Shown here one piece after another: positions 10,999 through 21,590 of a stretch of DNA of 35,399 nucleotides. Source of the DNA: Gnetum montanum (taxonomy: Eukaryota > Streptophyta > Gnetopsida > Gnetales > Gnetaceae); the NCBI GenBank assembly GCA_015680685.1, contig MNCI01028890.1, positions 215,819 through 251,217 of the forward strand, in the 5' to 3' direction. Each line of letters begins with the position of its first letter. Position 1 is the first letter of the stretch. A program made the translations under genes and the position numbers. The notes under the pieces were generated by a model, which was not told where the DNA came from, ran no database searches, and saw nothing but the letters and a program-made list of their open reading frames with translations.

Positions 10999-11400
10999 TG
11001 AGGATCAAGAACTCAAAAGGAGGATTGAATTAGTTCTCCAATGAAAAATTACACAAAATTTTATGTGGTTCCCCAACTTGAGTACATCCACACTCAAAGG
11101 GTAGAATCCTTGCACACGTATAGACTTTGTTCTCATTTTAAGCATAGGAACTTCATGCCATTTTTTTGATCCTCTAACACCTGAACTTCCAAGGTCCATA
11201 ACTTCCTCACCCTAGCTTCAATTGATGTGATTCTTGAATTCTCTTGTTCATAGAGTGAAAAACTTAGTCATGAGGGAGAGAGTGTTGCATGTAGTTTGTG
11301 GATTTGTGCTATTTATACTAAACGTTTCTACCACCTAGAAGAGCATATTAAGGGTAAGAATAATAATAATTAATTACATTTTTAATTAAATGACTAAATA
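10999..11400 (-). repeat. Copia LTR, right copy (5' LTR on the minus strand)
   Basis: The inner edge is fixed by the terminal TG/CA and the adjacent primer site. A minus-strand TATA box at 11310-11317 implies an R-U5 of about 280 bases. The first 135 bases match the copy at 6314. The outer edge of U3 was not found; it lies somewhere before the ORFx start at 11692. Confidence 0.65.
11310..11317 (-). promoter_or_regulatory. TATA box of the copia 5' LTR
   Basis: On the minus strand this reads TATAAATA followed by GCAC. It is correctly placed and oriented to drive the minus-strand copia element. Confidence 0.55.
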
Positions 11401-11691
11401 AATGATAATGAACTTAATAATTATTCTCAAAAAACCATTCAAACACATTTCAACAAGAGATTAACAATTGTGAGAGATCATAAAGGACTAATTTGTTCAT
11501 AACACATTAGAAAATACAACTATTAGGGATTTCTTTCAAACTTTTACTAACTCTACAATCTTAATAAAGTTTGAAAAGTAGTAACAAGGATAGATTTTGA
11601 TCAAACCTAAGAACCCTAGAGAGGATTATGAATTGTTAGAAACTTATTTAAAACCCTTGGATGATTTTTAACTAATTCTTTGTGATTTCAA
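11401..11691. other. AT-rich junction between copia LTR and ORFx
   Basis: This probably holds the rest of the copia U3 and some gypsy DNA. The exact insertion edge and target duplication could not be seen. Confidence 0.3.
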
Positions 11692-14046
11692 ATGGTTCCT
11701 AAAGAACCCATACCTAAAGAACCCTCACAACAAATGGGTAAGAGACCCAAAGAAAGAGGACAAGCTAGAGAGAAAACTCCACAAGTAGAGCAAGAGGACT
11801 ATTTTTACAACATTCATCAGCCTACACCTACTATAGGGCAATCTACATAAGCTGAAGCTGATGCATCACTTGCTAAAGAGAAAGGACAACACCTCACATT
11901 TTTGAATGAATGCCTCTAAGCTATCTAAGAGAAATCTCTCATGTCCACAGTCATAACAGAATAAAACCTTGGACTATTCATTGAGTCTTCCCATATTGAT
12001 GTTCAAGAAAACCTCTAAGCATGCTCTCTATGACCTACACTCTCATGTAATGGTGAATGCTACTTGGGAGAAGCATATCAATTTTGGAAGAATAAACAAG
12101 ATGATGCTACAGTTAAGATTGAAGGAATCATAGTGTCATATTCAGTTGAGGCAATAGCCAAGGCATTATATCTTCCTAAGCTAACATTGCATAGACCTCT
12201 ACAAGGTTTGACATAGATGCAAAGAAGTTATGGCTATAATGGACCTATAAAACAACTAAGAAGGAATACAATGAATTGTCAACTATAGAGAAAATTTATT
12301 TCAAAATTGGAACCTATCATATCTTTCCAACCAAAAAATTGAACAAAATTTCTACCTATGATGCCAGAGGAAGTGCTATCATAATTGGAAAATTCTAACA
12401 TTACTTGTTTATTATTCTTAGAGATCCAGATAAGGTTTGAAGAAAATAAGGTAGGAAAACTCATCCTACGATTTTCTTGTCTTATCAAAAGACTATGCAG
12501 ACAAGCAAGAATTCTCAGCCACAAAAATGGTATTCTCTGCAAAGCCTAGAATGCTTCTTCTACTAAAATTTCAAAATTTGTATCACCCAAGAAGAATCAA
12601 GTAGAGAAACTAGTAGACACTGAGGAAGTGGTAAGATCTACACCAACGAGAAAAGTTCTAGCTTTGGGAAAAGTGCAAGTGAGACCCATTGGATCAACCC
12701 CAACTACTGATAGATCAAGGCCAAGTGCTCCACTAGCATAATAGGACTACAAATCCTTTATGAACCATTTGCAATAAATTGTTAAAACTATAAACTAGAA
12801 GAATAAAAAGATCTCTAGTATGTGTATAGTTCAAGGTAATCCAAGTACACCTGTAGTATCAACAGGACTAGCCAATGGCTAAATCTTATTGCAAGCAAGA
12901 GAAGATGAAGATCAGACACAAAAAATATCTAGAAATGTTGAATCCTTCTAGGTTAGGCTAGAAAAAGAAGAAGAAGCCACCATGGTGATTATGCAACACC
13001 AAGATGTAGGAGAAGTAGCTAAGGTCATCACAGGTCATATCAAGAAGTCTTTTAACATTCCTGTTATACCACCAGCATATATTACTAGAATAAGAGATCT
13101 TGAAACAATAGATAGAATATCCATGCACCCACAATAGCATGAAGACATCCTAGATCAATTGATTCAAACTAGCCAAGTGATGTTGAATCTCTTTGATATT
13201 ACAAGTGATATCACTGTAGTACAGTCTAAACTAATTTGAACCAAGGGCAAGCTGGTAATGGTAGAAACTATAGCAAAGTACATAGAGAATGAAGTGTAGA
13301 GGTTACAAGCAAAATTAGCTACACTAAGAGCAAAGAGGTAAGACCATACATGAAACATTATGTCAAACTAGATAGAATAATTTAGAACCAAACAAATAAG
13401 CCAATTAATAGCTATAAACATTCAAATGGAGATGGAGAAGAAGAATGCAACATGGAATGCTTAAGTGATAGAAGCACAAACCCATGCCCACGTCAAATCC
13501 TTAACTATCCTAGAAGAAGAAAATAAAATAATTATTATTGAAAGCATAATATTAATCAAGATTGACAAGAAAAAGAATGTACTAGAAGAAAGCATTCATT
13601 AGCTAAGGAAGAAGTTTGCTAGAGTCAACCTTGACATGAGAAAATTGGCCATATTAAATAAGACCTTATCAATGGAAGAAGTTCATGCAATACAAAAAAA
13701 TTCAACTATTCAAATTTAGTGCATGGAAAAATGAGGCCAAGAAGCATGAATGGCTAAAAGAGGACTTCAGAGACCAAGTTGGCCCATACAAATAAATCAA
13801 TGAAAAGGAAATCCAAATGGCCAAAGCTTAATCACAACATAAATACCTAATTGGTAGTCAATCTTGGATAGTCTTGTGCACGTACATCAACCTAAGATTA
13901 ATAATAACGACCTATAGATATAGGATCTAATAGAGTACATGGGATTAGAAAACCTCTGTTATGCTAATCTCACCATGTTGATAGCAAATAAGCCTAGAAT
14001 AGAACTGGATTACCAAGTAGTCATAGTTTATGCACTATATGAAAGG
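11692..14046 (+). pseudogene. ORFx copy 1, unrecognised long retroelement reading frame (E1)
   Basis: I do not recognise this gene. One frame starts at ATG 11692 (MVPKEPIPKEP...). Nearly the same frame can be followed to 14046 with many stops and about one local shift near 12050-12100. There is a basic N-terminus, then a conserved-looking segment at about 12050-12480 (VKIEGIIVSYSVEAIAKAL; later FEENKVGKLILRFSCLIK). A Ser/Thr/Pro-rich linker follows, and then about 1 kb of Lys/Glu/Gln-rich sequence with coiled-coil character. The GIIVSYSVEAIAKALYLP part faintly recalls the putative plant transposon protein domain (RG-x-x-V-x-F-x-x-x-x-I-N-x-x-L-G-L-P) of some gypsy elements. Copy 2 at 14790-17250 is a clear homologue. 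It lies upstream of an LTR, where extra ORFs of Athila-type elements sit. Confidence 0.6.
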
Positions 14047-14054
14047 AATTTTGA

Positions 14055-14781
14055 GATTCTTGCAATTTGTTTTCATAACTTAGACTTAGTGATAAAGCAA
14101 ATGGCCACAATATGATGTTTAACAATTGTATAGAATATTTGTTCGAGTGGATTGTTCTTGGACATAATTCATGACCAAAAATAAGATCAATATTGTTTCT
14201 TACCATTGTAGCATTTTACTTAGCTCATTTTTAGTTAAGCTTAATTTTACTTTTCAACATGTTTACTTTTCTTATATCATTTACATTTTCCAAGTACTTT
14301 ACTTTTTCAATGTATCTTAGTATGGTGGAATAAGTATGACTAGTTTCAAGTGGAACATGTAACTATTTGGTAACCTAGTAGTGACTTCTGTTGATTTGCT
14401 CAATAGTAAATTCACTAGGTAATCCCCAATAATAGTTGCATAAACCTAGGATGTGTGCAGTAAACCAGGCACAAATACTTATCATCACTAGGCTAGAATA
14501 GATCTACATTTTCTTTGTACTTAGACTTAGAATTTATAATCACTTTTATCATGTTTACACTTAGTTACATCAAGAGACATTCAACATTAGCTTTCATACA
14601 CCTTATTAGGAGTTAAACCATATGACTTGCACTTCACTAGCTCTAAGTGGGAAGACAATGATCATGAACTTAACATTAACTACTAGCATACTCACATTGG
14701 CCGTCCACGAATTATGATCAGGTTGCACATAGACACTCATGACTTGTATGGTTGAGTATTGGAATACCCAACCACTCATCA
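14055..14781 (+). repeat. LTR2, 3' LTR of E1 lacking U3
   Basis: This matches LTR1 from about 493 to 1227, including the end GGAATACCCAAC. Homology begins near the expected start of R. ORFx sequence (YALYERNF) lies directly before, so the U3, TATA box and the end of ORFx are missing. No primer-binding site follows, as expected for a 3' LTR. Confidence 0.75.
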
Positions 14782-14789
14782 CACTTTGA

Positions 14790-17250
14790 CCCACCATCTC
14801 CAAAAATGTAGAATGATATCTTAGTAAAATATATCTCATTGAGAACAGCTACCAAAAGAATGCAATGGTAAAGATTATGAACATAATAGTCTCTTACTTC
14901 ATCAATATCATTGTATAAGCCTTGGAGGTTTTGAATGTGGAAACTCAAGTTGTTAAGTTTTCCATAAAGTCTAATGTTATAATTAAGGAATGGATACAGA
15001 GAGCCTATGATGTGAAAAAGAAAGAATATAAAGTCTTGATGTAGGTAGAAAACATGTACTATAAAATTATGATGTATCATATCAATCCCATGGTATAACT
15101 AATGAAATATACATCTTTATTTACTAGGGCACGTACCTCTCTAAGTGGGTAGTTTCCTATCAAAATTCCTCAACTAATCTTCTTGAAGATTGAAAAGAGA
15201 TTCAATGAGAACAAGGAAGGTATAAAGACACTTTCCTTTCTATAATTAATTAAAATATTTTGTCAAAGGAGAGGGACCACAAATTATATAAATGACACAC
15301 TAAGTAGACCTCCAATAACTTCATGGAATGAGATGATAAAGTGAAGCTAACTCTTCTAATTAAAGAAGAGTTTTCACCACTACCAAAAGCTAGAGTAGCA
15401 ACCACATTAACTTCTATCATAGTTGTTACCATCGTAATGACTAGAACCACAAGTGCTAGTGCAAGTTTAGGTACATTCAACACAAGCCAAGAAGCACCTA
15501 TTAGAAGTACTAGAGACTATCATCCTATCATGAGTCACTTGCAAGAGGTATCAAGGGTCAATAGTTAGAAATGTGAGAAATTTAACAATTTTTTTAGAGT
15601 TATTAAAACTAGTTATCCCATTTTTATTAACCTCATGAGATTTTTTACTATCACCTTACAAGAGGAGTATCTTGAAATGTCTAGTGAGGAACCAAAATTT
15701 CAAGTCATATTGAATCAAGATGATGGAGCAAATATGGTTGGCAACCACAAAATGGGCAAGAGATTGTTGCAAACGTGGTGGTTGATGTAATTGGACAATC
15801 TTTGAAGGTCTTTGTAGTATAAGTGCCATACTTTACTATCATTCCAAACATTCAAGTATCTACATGGGCTAGATAAAGATGAGAAAGAAACATAAGTGTA
15901 GAATAGGATGAGGAGGTGTTGGATAGATTGGTTGGTACTAGGCCAATGATGATAACCATCTTTGATATCCTCAAAGATGCCACTACTATCAAATCTAAAT
16001 TAATCACTATCAAGAAAAAGCTTGTCATTTCTAAGGCTTAACTATAGTAGGCTAGGTTATTAAATCAACATTTATAGACTAAAGCTATAAAAATTATTCC
16101 TAGTTGGTCTACACTACAATCCATCAACTTAGTTAGTCTCATGTTGATACAATCAATCAATTGAAGAATAAGCACTACTAGGTGGAGATAGAACAATACA
16201 AGGCAATGTGGGATGTATTCCACATTGATTTCAAGACCTATTCATTTCAAAAGAACATCATCAAGCTAGCCCAAGAAAATGAAGGCCTTGTCATTGAGAA
16301 TAGAAGAGTACAAAGCATTGAATAAGAAAAGAACCAATTAGAATATCATTTTAAGAACCTCCAAGAACAATTAGCATGCATCATTGCAAAAATGCATAGA
16401 TTCATAGCTAAAAATAAAAGTCTTTTAATAGAGGAAGTTAGAGCTATCTAGAAATAATCAATCACTAAAATCATAGCATGATAGAATGAGGCCATCAAGC
16501 ACAAGAAAATCAAGAATCATTATTCAAAATAGGTTGGCCTACAAAAAGAAATTAATAAGAAAATCTAAATGGTCAAGGATAAACTAAACATAGCTCTTTA
16601 GCAATTTCCTGACACTAATTGGTAGTTGATCTTGGATGGAATCAATGTAGTAATTAGATGGAGATCAAGATGAATGAATTATAAACTAAACACATGACTA
16701 AATACATGAAACTTACTAATGTATGGTACATTAATTTTTCAATGCTAATTACCACCAAACCATGAAATGAGTTCGAAAAGTAGATGACTACTTGATTTTC
16801 ACTTTATAAGAATGAACATAAGCTCCATAAAGAAGCACTCTAAAATTTACACATTACAAATGCAAAGCTTGAGTTTTTCAAAGGAAATTTTATAGATCAA
16901 AGGAATGTTGCTAAGAATTTGACCAAATGAATGGTATACTACTAGGAGTTAAAGCATAAAGTAAGGCCATTGGACATTGAGTGCATACATTTTGTAGCTT
17001 GGTCTATTAATAGCCATGAGATATTTTCAACTCTATCATGTTCTTAGAAGGTACCAATAATTTCTACTCTAGGTAATATAGTCTAGAGCATTCATGATTT
17101 CAAGATAAAAGAGGAGAAGATGAGAGTCTTAATAGAGGTATTTTATATGAAGAGCACATTAGTGGTAGTAGAAGATCAACTACCACAACTACCAAGGCAT
17201 GAAGAGCCTCCATCACCAAGGATCATTTAAGGTATCTACCTTTGAAATTT
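14790..17250 (+). pseudogene. ORFx copy 2 (diverged)
   Basis: This translates, with many stops, to a homologue of ORFx copy 1. NAMVKIMNIIVSY aligns with DATVKIEGIIVSY, and FNENKEGIKTLSF with FEENKVGKLILRF. FDILKDATTIKSKLI aligns with FDITSDITVVQSKLI, and YINFSMLITTKP with YANLTMLIANKP. It starts right after LTR2 without the N-terminal part. It continues about 500 bases past the point where copy 1 is cut, so it shows what copy 1 lost. The C-terminal part is Lys/Glu-rich with coiled-coil character. It runs up to LTR3. Confidence 0.6.
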
Positions 17251-17366
17251 TTTTGAACCTATAGTTTCTATAATAGTGAATGTGTTCAATTGTTTCATTT
17301 TTTATATGTCAAGACCACTCAAATAATGTTTATTTTTGATACTCAAGTCTAGTCAAGTCTTATCAA

Positions 17367-17386
17367 TTAGTTAGTTAGTTAGTTAG
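17367..17386. repeat. (TTAG)5 microsatellite
   Basis: There are five perfect TTAG units just upstream of LTR3. This is not the plant telomere repeat (TTTAGGG). Confidence 0.95.
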
Positions 17387-17483
17387 TTATGTATTACTTC
17401 TATAATTTGAAAATAAACTCTATTCTAATTTTGCTTAAATTGAAAACAAGTTTTTAGTTAATCACAAGGGGTATGGTGAATAG

Positions 17484-18101
17484 TGTTTAAGTTGACTACA
17501 TTGACATAGCCAATGATTCGTTGACATAGTAGTAATACATTCCTATATAAATGTGCCACCTACCACATTTATGATACTAGTTTTAGTAGATGTAGTAAAG
17601 CTCTTATAGTTTGTTTTCTTGAGTCTTGGCAATAGTCACTGAGTAGCTATAGCATGAGTTTAGATTAATTATCTAGAGTCTTATTCAAGTGGCATTGCAC
17701 CTAAACATAATCCATGAGTAGTAGTAACATCAAGATTAATTCATATTTATTACAACACTTTAAATTAGTTTAATCTTTTCGTACATAGTTTAATTCAATG
17801 TGGAAATGGATTCTTATCACTTATGCTAGCTTAGATATTACTCTTCTTTCTTAGAGTACTTAGATAAATTTTTATATTTTAATATTATTTTATAATGGCT
17901 AAATAACATTAGATATCATATGCCTCAACTATGCTTTACTATATGAGTTAAAGGTCATACAAGTGTAGTTGGGAAGATAGCAACCTACTATCAACATTTA
18001 ATGATCTATAAATTTCATTATCTTAGTCCATGGATTATGGTCAAGTCATGTATAATGCTTGTTATTTGTATCATTTAGTGTAGGAATTACATCATTTCTC
18101 A
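17484..18101 (+). repeat. LTR3, diverged LTR of the E1 family
   Basis: This aligns weakly but collinearly with LTR1. TCTTATAGTTTGTTTTCTTG corresponds to TCTTGTAGTTTGTTTTTGTA. The GGGAAGATA ... ATCAAC block and the CA end also correspond. It has its own TATA box and a primer-binding site immediately downstream. ORFx copy 2 lies before it and a gag after it, so it could serve as the 3' LTR of one element and the 5' LTR of the next. The start is inferred from a G-rich run (AAGGGGTATGG) that may be the polypurine tract. Confidence 0.65.
17544..17551 (+). promoter_or_regulatory. TATA box of LTR3
   Basis: TATATAAA lies at the position corresponding to the TATA box of LTR1. Confidence 0.55.
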
Positions 18102-18105
18102 TAAT

Positions 18106-18122
18106 TAGTGCAATTACCAGGG
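18106..18122 (+). other. Decayed primer-binding site, tRNA-Asp type (E3)
   Basis: This matches TGGCGCCGTTGCCGGGG at 11 of 17 positions. Five of the six differences are C to T or G to A. It lies four bases after the LTR3 end. The same primer class as E1 supports one family. Confidence 0.65.
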
Positions 18123-18289
18123 ACTTATGCTAGTGTTATAGATTAGTTGATGTCATTAAATATCATTGTTGAAATATTCAAGATTTATCTTATGAAATTA
18201 TTAATACTTTATTAAGTTACACACACTAATTTAAAATTGTTACTTCTCATAGAGAATATCCTTTGCTTGTTAATGATTATACAAGAGAA

Positions 18290-19620
18290 ACTAACCGACC
18301 CAACCAAAACAAGGATGTTGCACCATATTAAGTCAAAGTGATCCACTAGCATTTGAATCCTTATGAACTAAAGTTTATCTTTATCCTTCGCCAAGATGAA
18401 TGGATGAGATGGATGGGCCAAGAGGGTAATATTATATTACATTCTAATTAGGCAACACTATCAATGCTAATGGTTGCATGGATGAAGTTTGGATTAGAAG
18501 CTATAGCCATTGACTATTTGATAAAATCTTTAGGCCCTATGAGTCCACAAAGTCCCAACTCTTAAAGGATTATTATATAGAAGCATCCCATGAAGTAGCT
18601 AAAGGCAAATAGGCCATCATTACATTGACATCATTATCTAAGAAGAAGGATACTAATTATCACTTGAGGATACCAAAGGATACTGATTATCACTCGAGGA
18701 GACCATAACACCAAAATCCTCCTCTCTTTAATGCAAAAGATACACTTAACCCATTACTATGGTTATTCTTAGCAAGCAACCAAGAAAAGTGAAGAACTTG
18801 GTTCAATAATAATAGGTCCTCAAAGTGTAGGTATTCTATTAGAATACTAAGAGAATCAAAGAGGAAAAGGAAGAAGAGCAAGTTAACATGTCTCTCCTAG
18901 TTCTTCATCCTCTTTATCATCTTCATTGTCAATCTCTAATAAGGAGGAACATGCATAAGGAAGAAAACATCAAGAAAGAGGATCAAGTAAAGACTACTAA
19001 GGAGATCAAAATAGGATTGGAGGTAGAGGTGATGATCGTCATAGAGATAAATATAAGGATCATGGACATAGATATGATAGAAGGCATAACAAACAACACC
19101 GAAGAGGCCATTTTCATGGCTATGTCAAAGACCCTAATGAACATGATGATTATGTGAACCCATGATAGCAACAAGAAGTATGACCAATATAAGGAAGGCT
19201 ATTTACATTTTCACTAAGCATCAAAGGGACAACTACATTAAGCAACTTGATAAGAACAATATTCCTAAGTTTGAGGGACACTATAATATAGATAGACAAC
19301 ATCATTTGCAAGTCTTCAATGATGCCTACGTTTTGTAGAACATCAAAAATGATTGGCAAAAGTTCAAATTATATCCAACGATACTCATCCAAGAAGTATA
19401 AATTTTGTATAAGTCCTTGCAACTAGAATTCATTAAGAGATGAAACATCATGTTAAATCTATTCAATGAAAAGTATCAGACATACTAGACTCTTCAATTT
19501 GAGAAAGAAAATTCAAGGTTGGAAACATGAAAATCATGAATCCCTTAATGCAAACTTAGGTAGGTACTATTCATTATTACATCAATACCTAGACCATGGC
19601 TTTCCTTGGTAATTAAGTCA
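18290..19620 (+). pseudogene. gag: Ty3/gypsy gag relic 2 (E3)
   Basis: This is a homologue of gag relic 1 with the same order of parts. A serine-rich stretch lies at about 18893-18945 (SPSSSSSLSSSLSISNKEEH). It is followed by an Arg/His/Asp-rich low-complexity stretch (GGRGDDRHRDKYKDHG). A gag domain at about 19290-19520 contains HHLQVFNDAYVL, W-Q-K-F, then YKSLQLEFIKR and MLNLFNEKYQ. It is broken by many stops. The 89-codon open frame at 18888-19157 is a different frame over the low-complexity part and is not the protein. The gene lies about 190 bases after the primer site of LTR3. Confidence 0.7.
18646..18705. repeat. 30-bp tandem duplication in gag relic 2
   Basis: Units 18646-18675 and 18676-18705 share AAGGATACT-x-ATTATCACT. 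The duplication keeps the reading frame. Confidence 0.9.
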
Positions 19621-20580
19621 TATATATAGTTAAAGTTAGACCAGTAATTCCTAGTTTATTATTAGTTACATTACTATAGTATCCTAAGGAGGTTAGAAAA
19701 GTCATCAAGACCCTCAAAAGTGAACCCAAAATGTTGAAAATACAATGAATTAAGAAGTTGGAGCATCAACTGGTAAAGTGCAATACAAGAAAGATTTATA
19801 CCAATTGAGAAATCAATTTTCAAGAATCTAGTGACCTACTGAGCAAATGGTGTCATAAATACAATAGGTGAAGTGTATTTATAAGCATATATTGTAACAA
19901 CTACATTGCATTTGTGATATGCATGCTAGCCTACCATAACACACCTGATTGACACTACAATACAACTATTCATCACTTAGTAAATTAGAATGGGTACATC
20001 AAAGAGTTGTTGAGGGATGTAGACTAGGTTCTAGCAGCTCCTAACAACTATAGGTTAGCTTATAATGTTAACATCCTACAATCTCTAATCAATTTTCTAC
20101 AACCTTAGCTAATCATCTTATCATCTAGAATCTCTCATGACTGCATCATTATTCAAACCTTGATAGGGATAAAGATAAACATGATCCATTTCTTCTAATG
20201 ATAACTCATATAAGTCATACTCATATAAATCAAATGTTTTACCACTAAACTAACATCTCATTCTTAATTTTATTATAGAATTGGTTTGCCTTTACAAATT
20301 AGAAACTTAACTTCATTAGCATGTTAGAATGACTTTATGAATTAGAAATGAAATTATTGTGTTGTAACTAGTTTAGTTATATATTTATGATATGCATTTA
20401 TTATTTGGTTGAAAGAATATTTTATATTTTTCAAATTAATAAAATCACATATTGATTAACTGATAATTAATTCACATTGAAAACAAAAATTAAACCAATG
20501 TATATTCTTCATTGACAATTCTTGTAAAAAAATTTATCTCTTCATCAACTTTATGTGAATTTGGCCAAGAAGCTGCTACC
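19621..20580. other. Degraded region between gag relic 2 and integrase relic
   Basis: Protease and reverse transcriptase would be expected here if gag relic 2 and the integrase were one element, but I find neither. The spacing of about 1.2 kb is too short for a full pol. A large deletion or a junction between two elements is likely. Confidence 0.35.
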
Positions 20581-20598
20581 ACTCATAGATCAGTAACA

Positions 20599-20706
20599 GT
20601 AAATAATATTTCATGCATAATGCTCCAGAGAAAGGTTATGGTATTTCATCCATAATGGTAAGGTGAGGGTATTGGTAATGGTAAATAATATTTCATCCAT
20701 AATGCT
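20599..20706. repeat. Short direct repeats in a G-rich patch
   Basis: GTAAATAATATTTCAT-x-CATAATGCT occurs at 20599-20624 and 20681-20706, with a partial copy at 20641-20658. The flanking 20620-20830 is richer in G than its neighbourhood. The 70-codon minus-strand open frame at 20611-20823 has no recognisable features. Confidence 0.6.
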
Positions 20707-20859
20707 TGGGGAGAGGCCATAAACATCAAAGTCAAGAGGGGATGTACATGTGTGCCAATGCAGAAGGAAGGCAAGCTTGGCTTGGAAGGAGGCCATGGCA
20801 GAGGTAGGTACCCACATGGGCACTACAATGCTTTACCGCTATTCCTTTAAGGAAAACAA

Positions 20860-21590
20860 CATCTCAACAAGTTTGTAAATTCATATTAGATAACATAGTA
20901 TTCCATTTTAGCATACCATTAACTATAGTCACAGATAATGGACTACAGTTTACTAGCCAAGAAACATAAATCTTTTGTCAAAAATTAAGAATTAAACATT
21001 CCTTTTCATCATCATATTATCCACAATCTAATGAACAAGCTGAAGCTAGCAATAAGATCATCATAAATCTTCTTTAAAATATGTTAAACAATAGCATATG
21101 CAAGTTCCATGAACGACCTATACATGCACATGGGCCTATAGAACAACCTTTAGGACTACAACTGGTGCCACCTCATATTATTTATAGATTTGAAGTTGTT
21201 TTGCCTCTTGAGTTGTAGGTTTCATCACTAAGGGTACCTCTATTTAACTTCATTAATGATGAACAGAATAAGAAGCTACATACCATTAATCTCAATTTGG
21301 TGGAAGATCAGTGAATATAAGTGCTTGCTTACATTGAATGATATCAAGAGAGGCAGAAGCAATAGCATCATCATGATTTGAATAGATTAAAAGTCAAGGA
21401 AGAAGATCTTGTCCTTAAGGCTAGTCACAAACATGTAGACAAGTTCTTGGCCAATTTGAAGGAACCTTTCTTAATCACAAAAGCCAATAGCAATGGAGCA
21501 TTTAGATTTGCGAACATGGATGGAAATTAGTTAGCCAATCTAATCAACCATTCATACCTCAAACCTTATTATGTCTAATGCTAACCTATT
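20860..21590 (+). pseudogene. pol: Ty3/gypsy integrase relic (Tat-like)
   Basis: This is the core and C-terminus of a retrotransposon integrase, which joins the DNA copy into the host chromosome. At about 20930 it reads IVTDNGLQFTS, with the second catalytic Asp kept. YYPQSNEQAEASNKIIINLL follows at about 21020 and keeps the catalytic Glu. The C-terminal part ends KEPFLITKANSNGAFRFANMDG, as in Tat-lineage elements (G-P-[FY]-x-[IV] ... N-G-x-Y-x-L-x-x-[ML]-[DE]-G). The N-terminal zinc domain and first Asp are missing. Stops interrupt it. What follows matches the region before LTR-R, so it probably belongs to the Tat-like family. Confidence 0.8.

Larger units (their letters stand above)
6314..11400 (-). 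mobile_element. Minus-strand Ty1/copia relic nested in plus-strand gypsy DNA
   Basis: Two direct LTR-like copies start at 6314 and 10999. Between them, read on the minus strand, lie an initiator-Met-type primer site, the start of a copia gag, a CCHC knuckle, a Lys/Glu-rich stretch and a G-rich purine tract. This is the usual copia order from primer site to gag. No clear integrase or reverse transcriptase was found, so the element is deleted or non-autonomous. The outer edges are approximate and the two LTR copies differ greatly beyond their first 150 bases. Confidence 0.6.

Noticed and set aside
14718-15080. 120-codon minus-strand open frame.
   Set aside because: It spans the end of LTR2 and the start of ORFx copy 2, both plus-strand features, and has no recognisable motif.
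17367-17386. (TTAG)5 as an interstitial telomere-like repeat.
   Set aside because: The plant telomere unit is TTTAGGG. Five TTAG units are a simple microsatellite.
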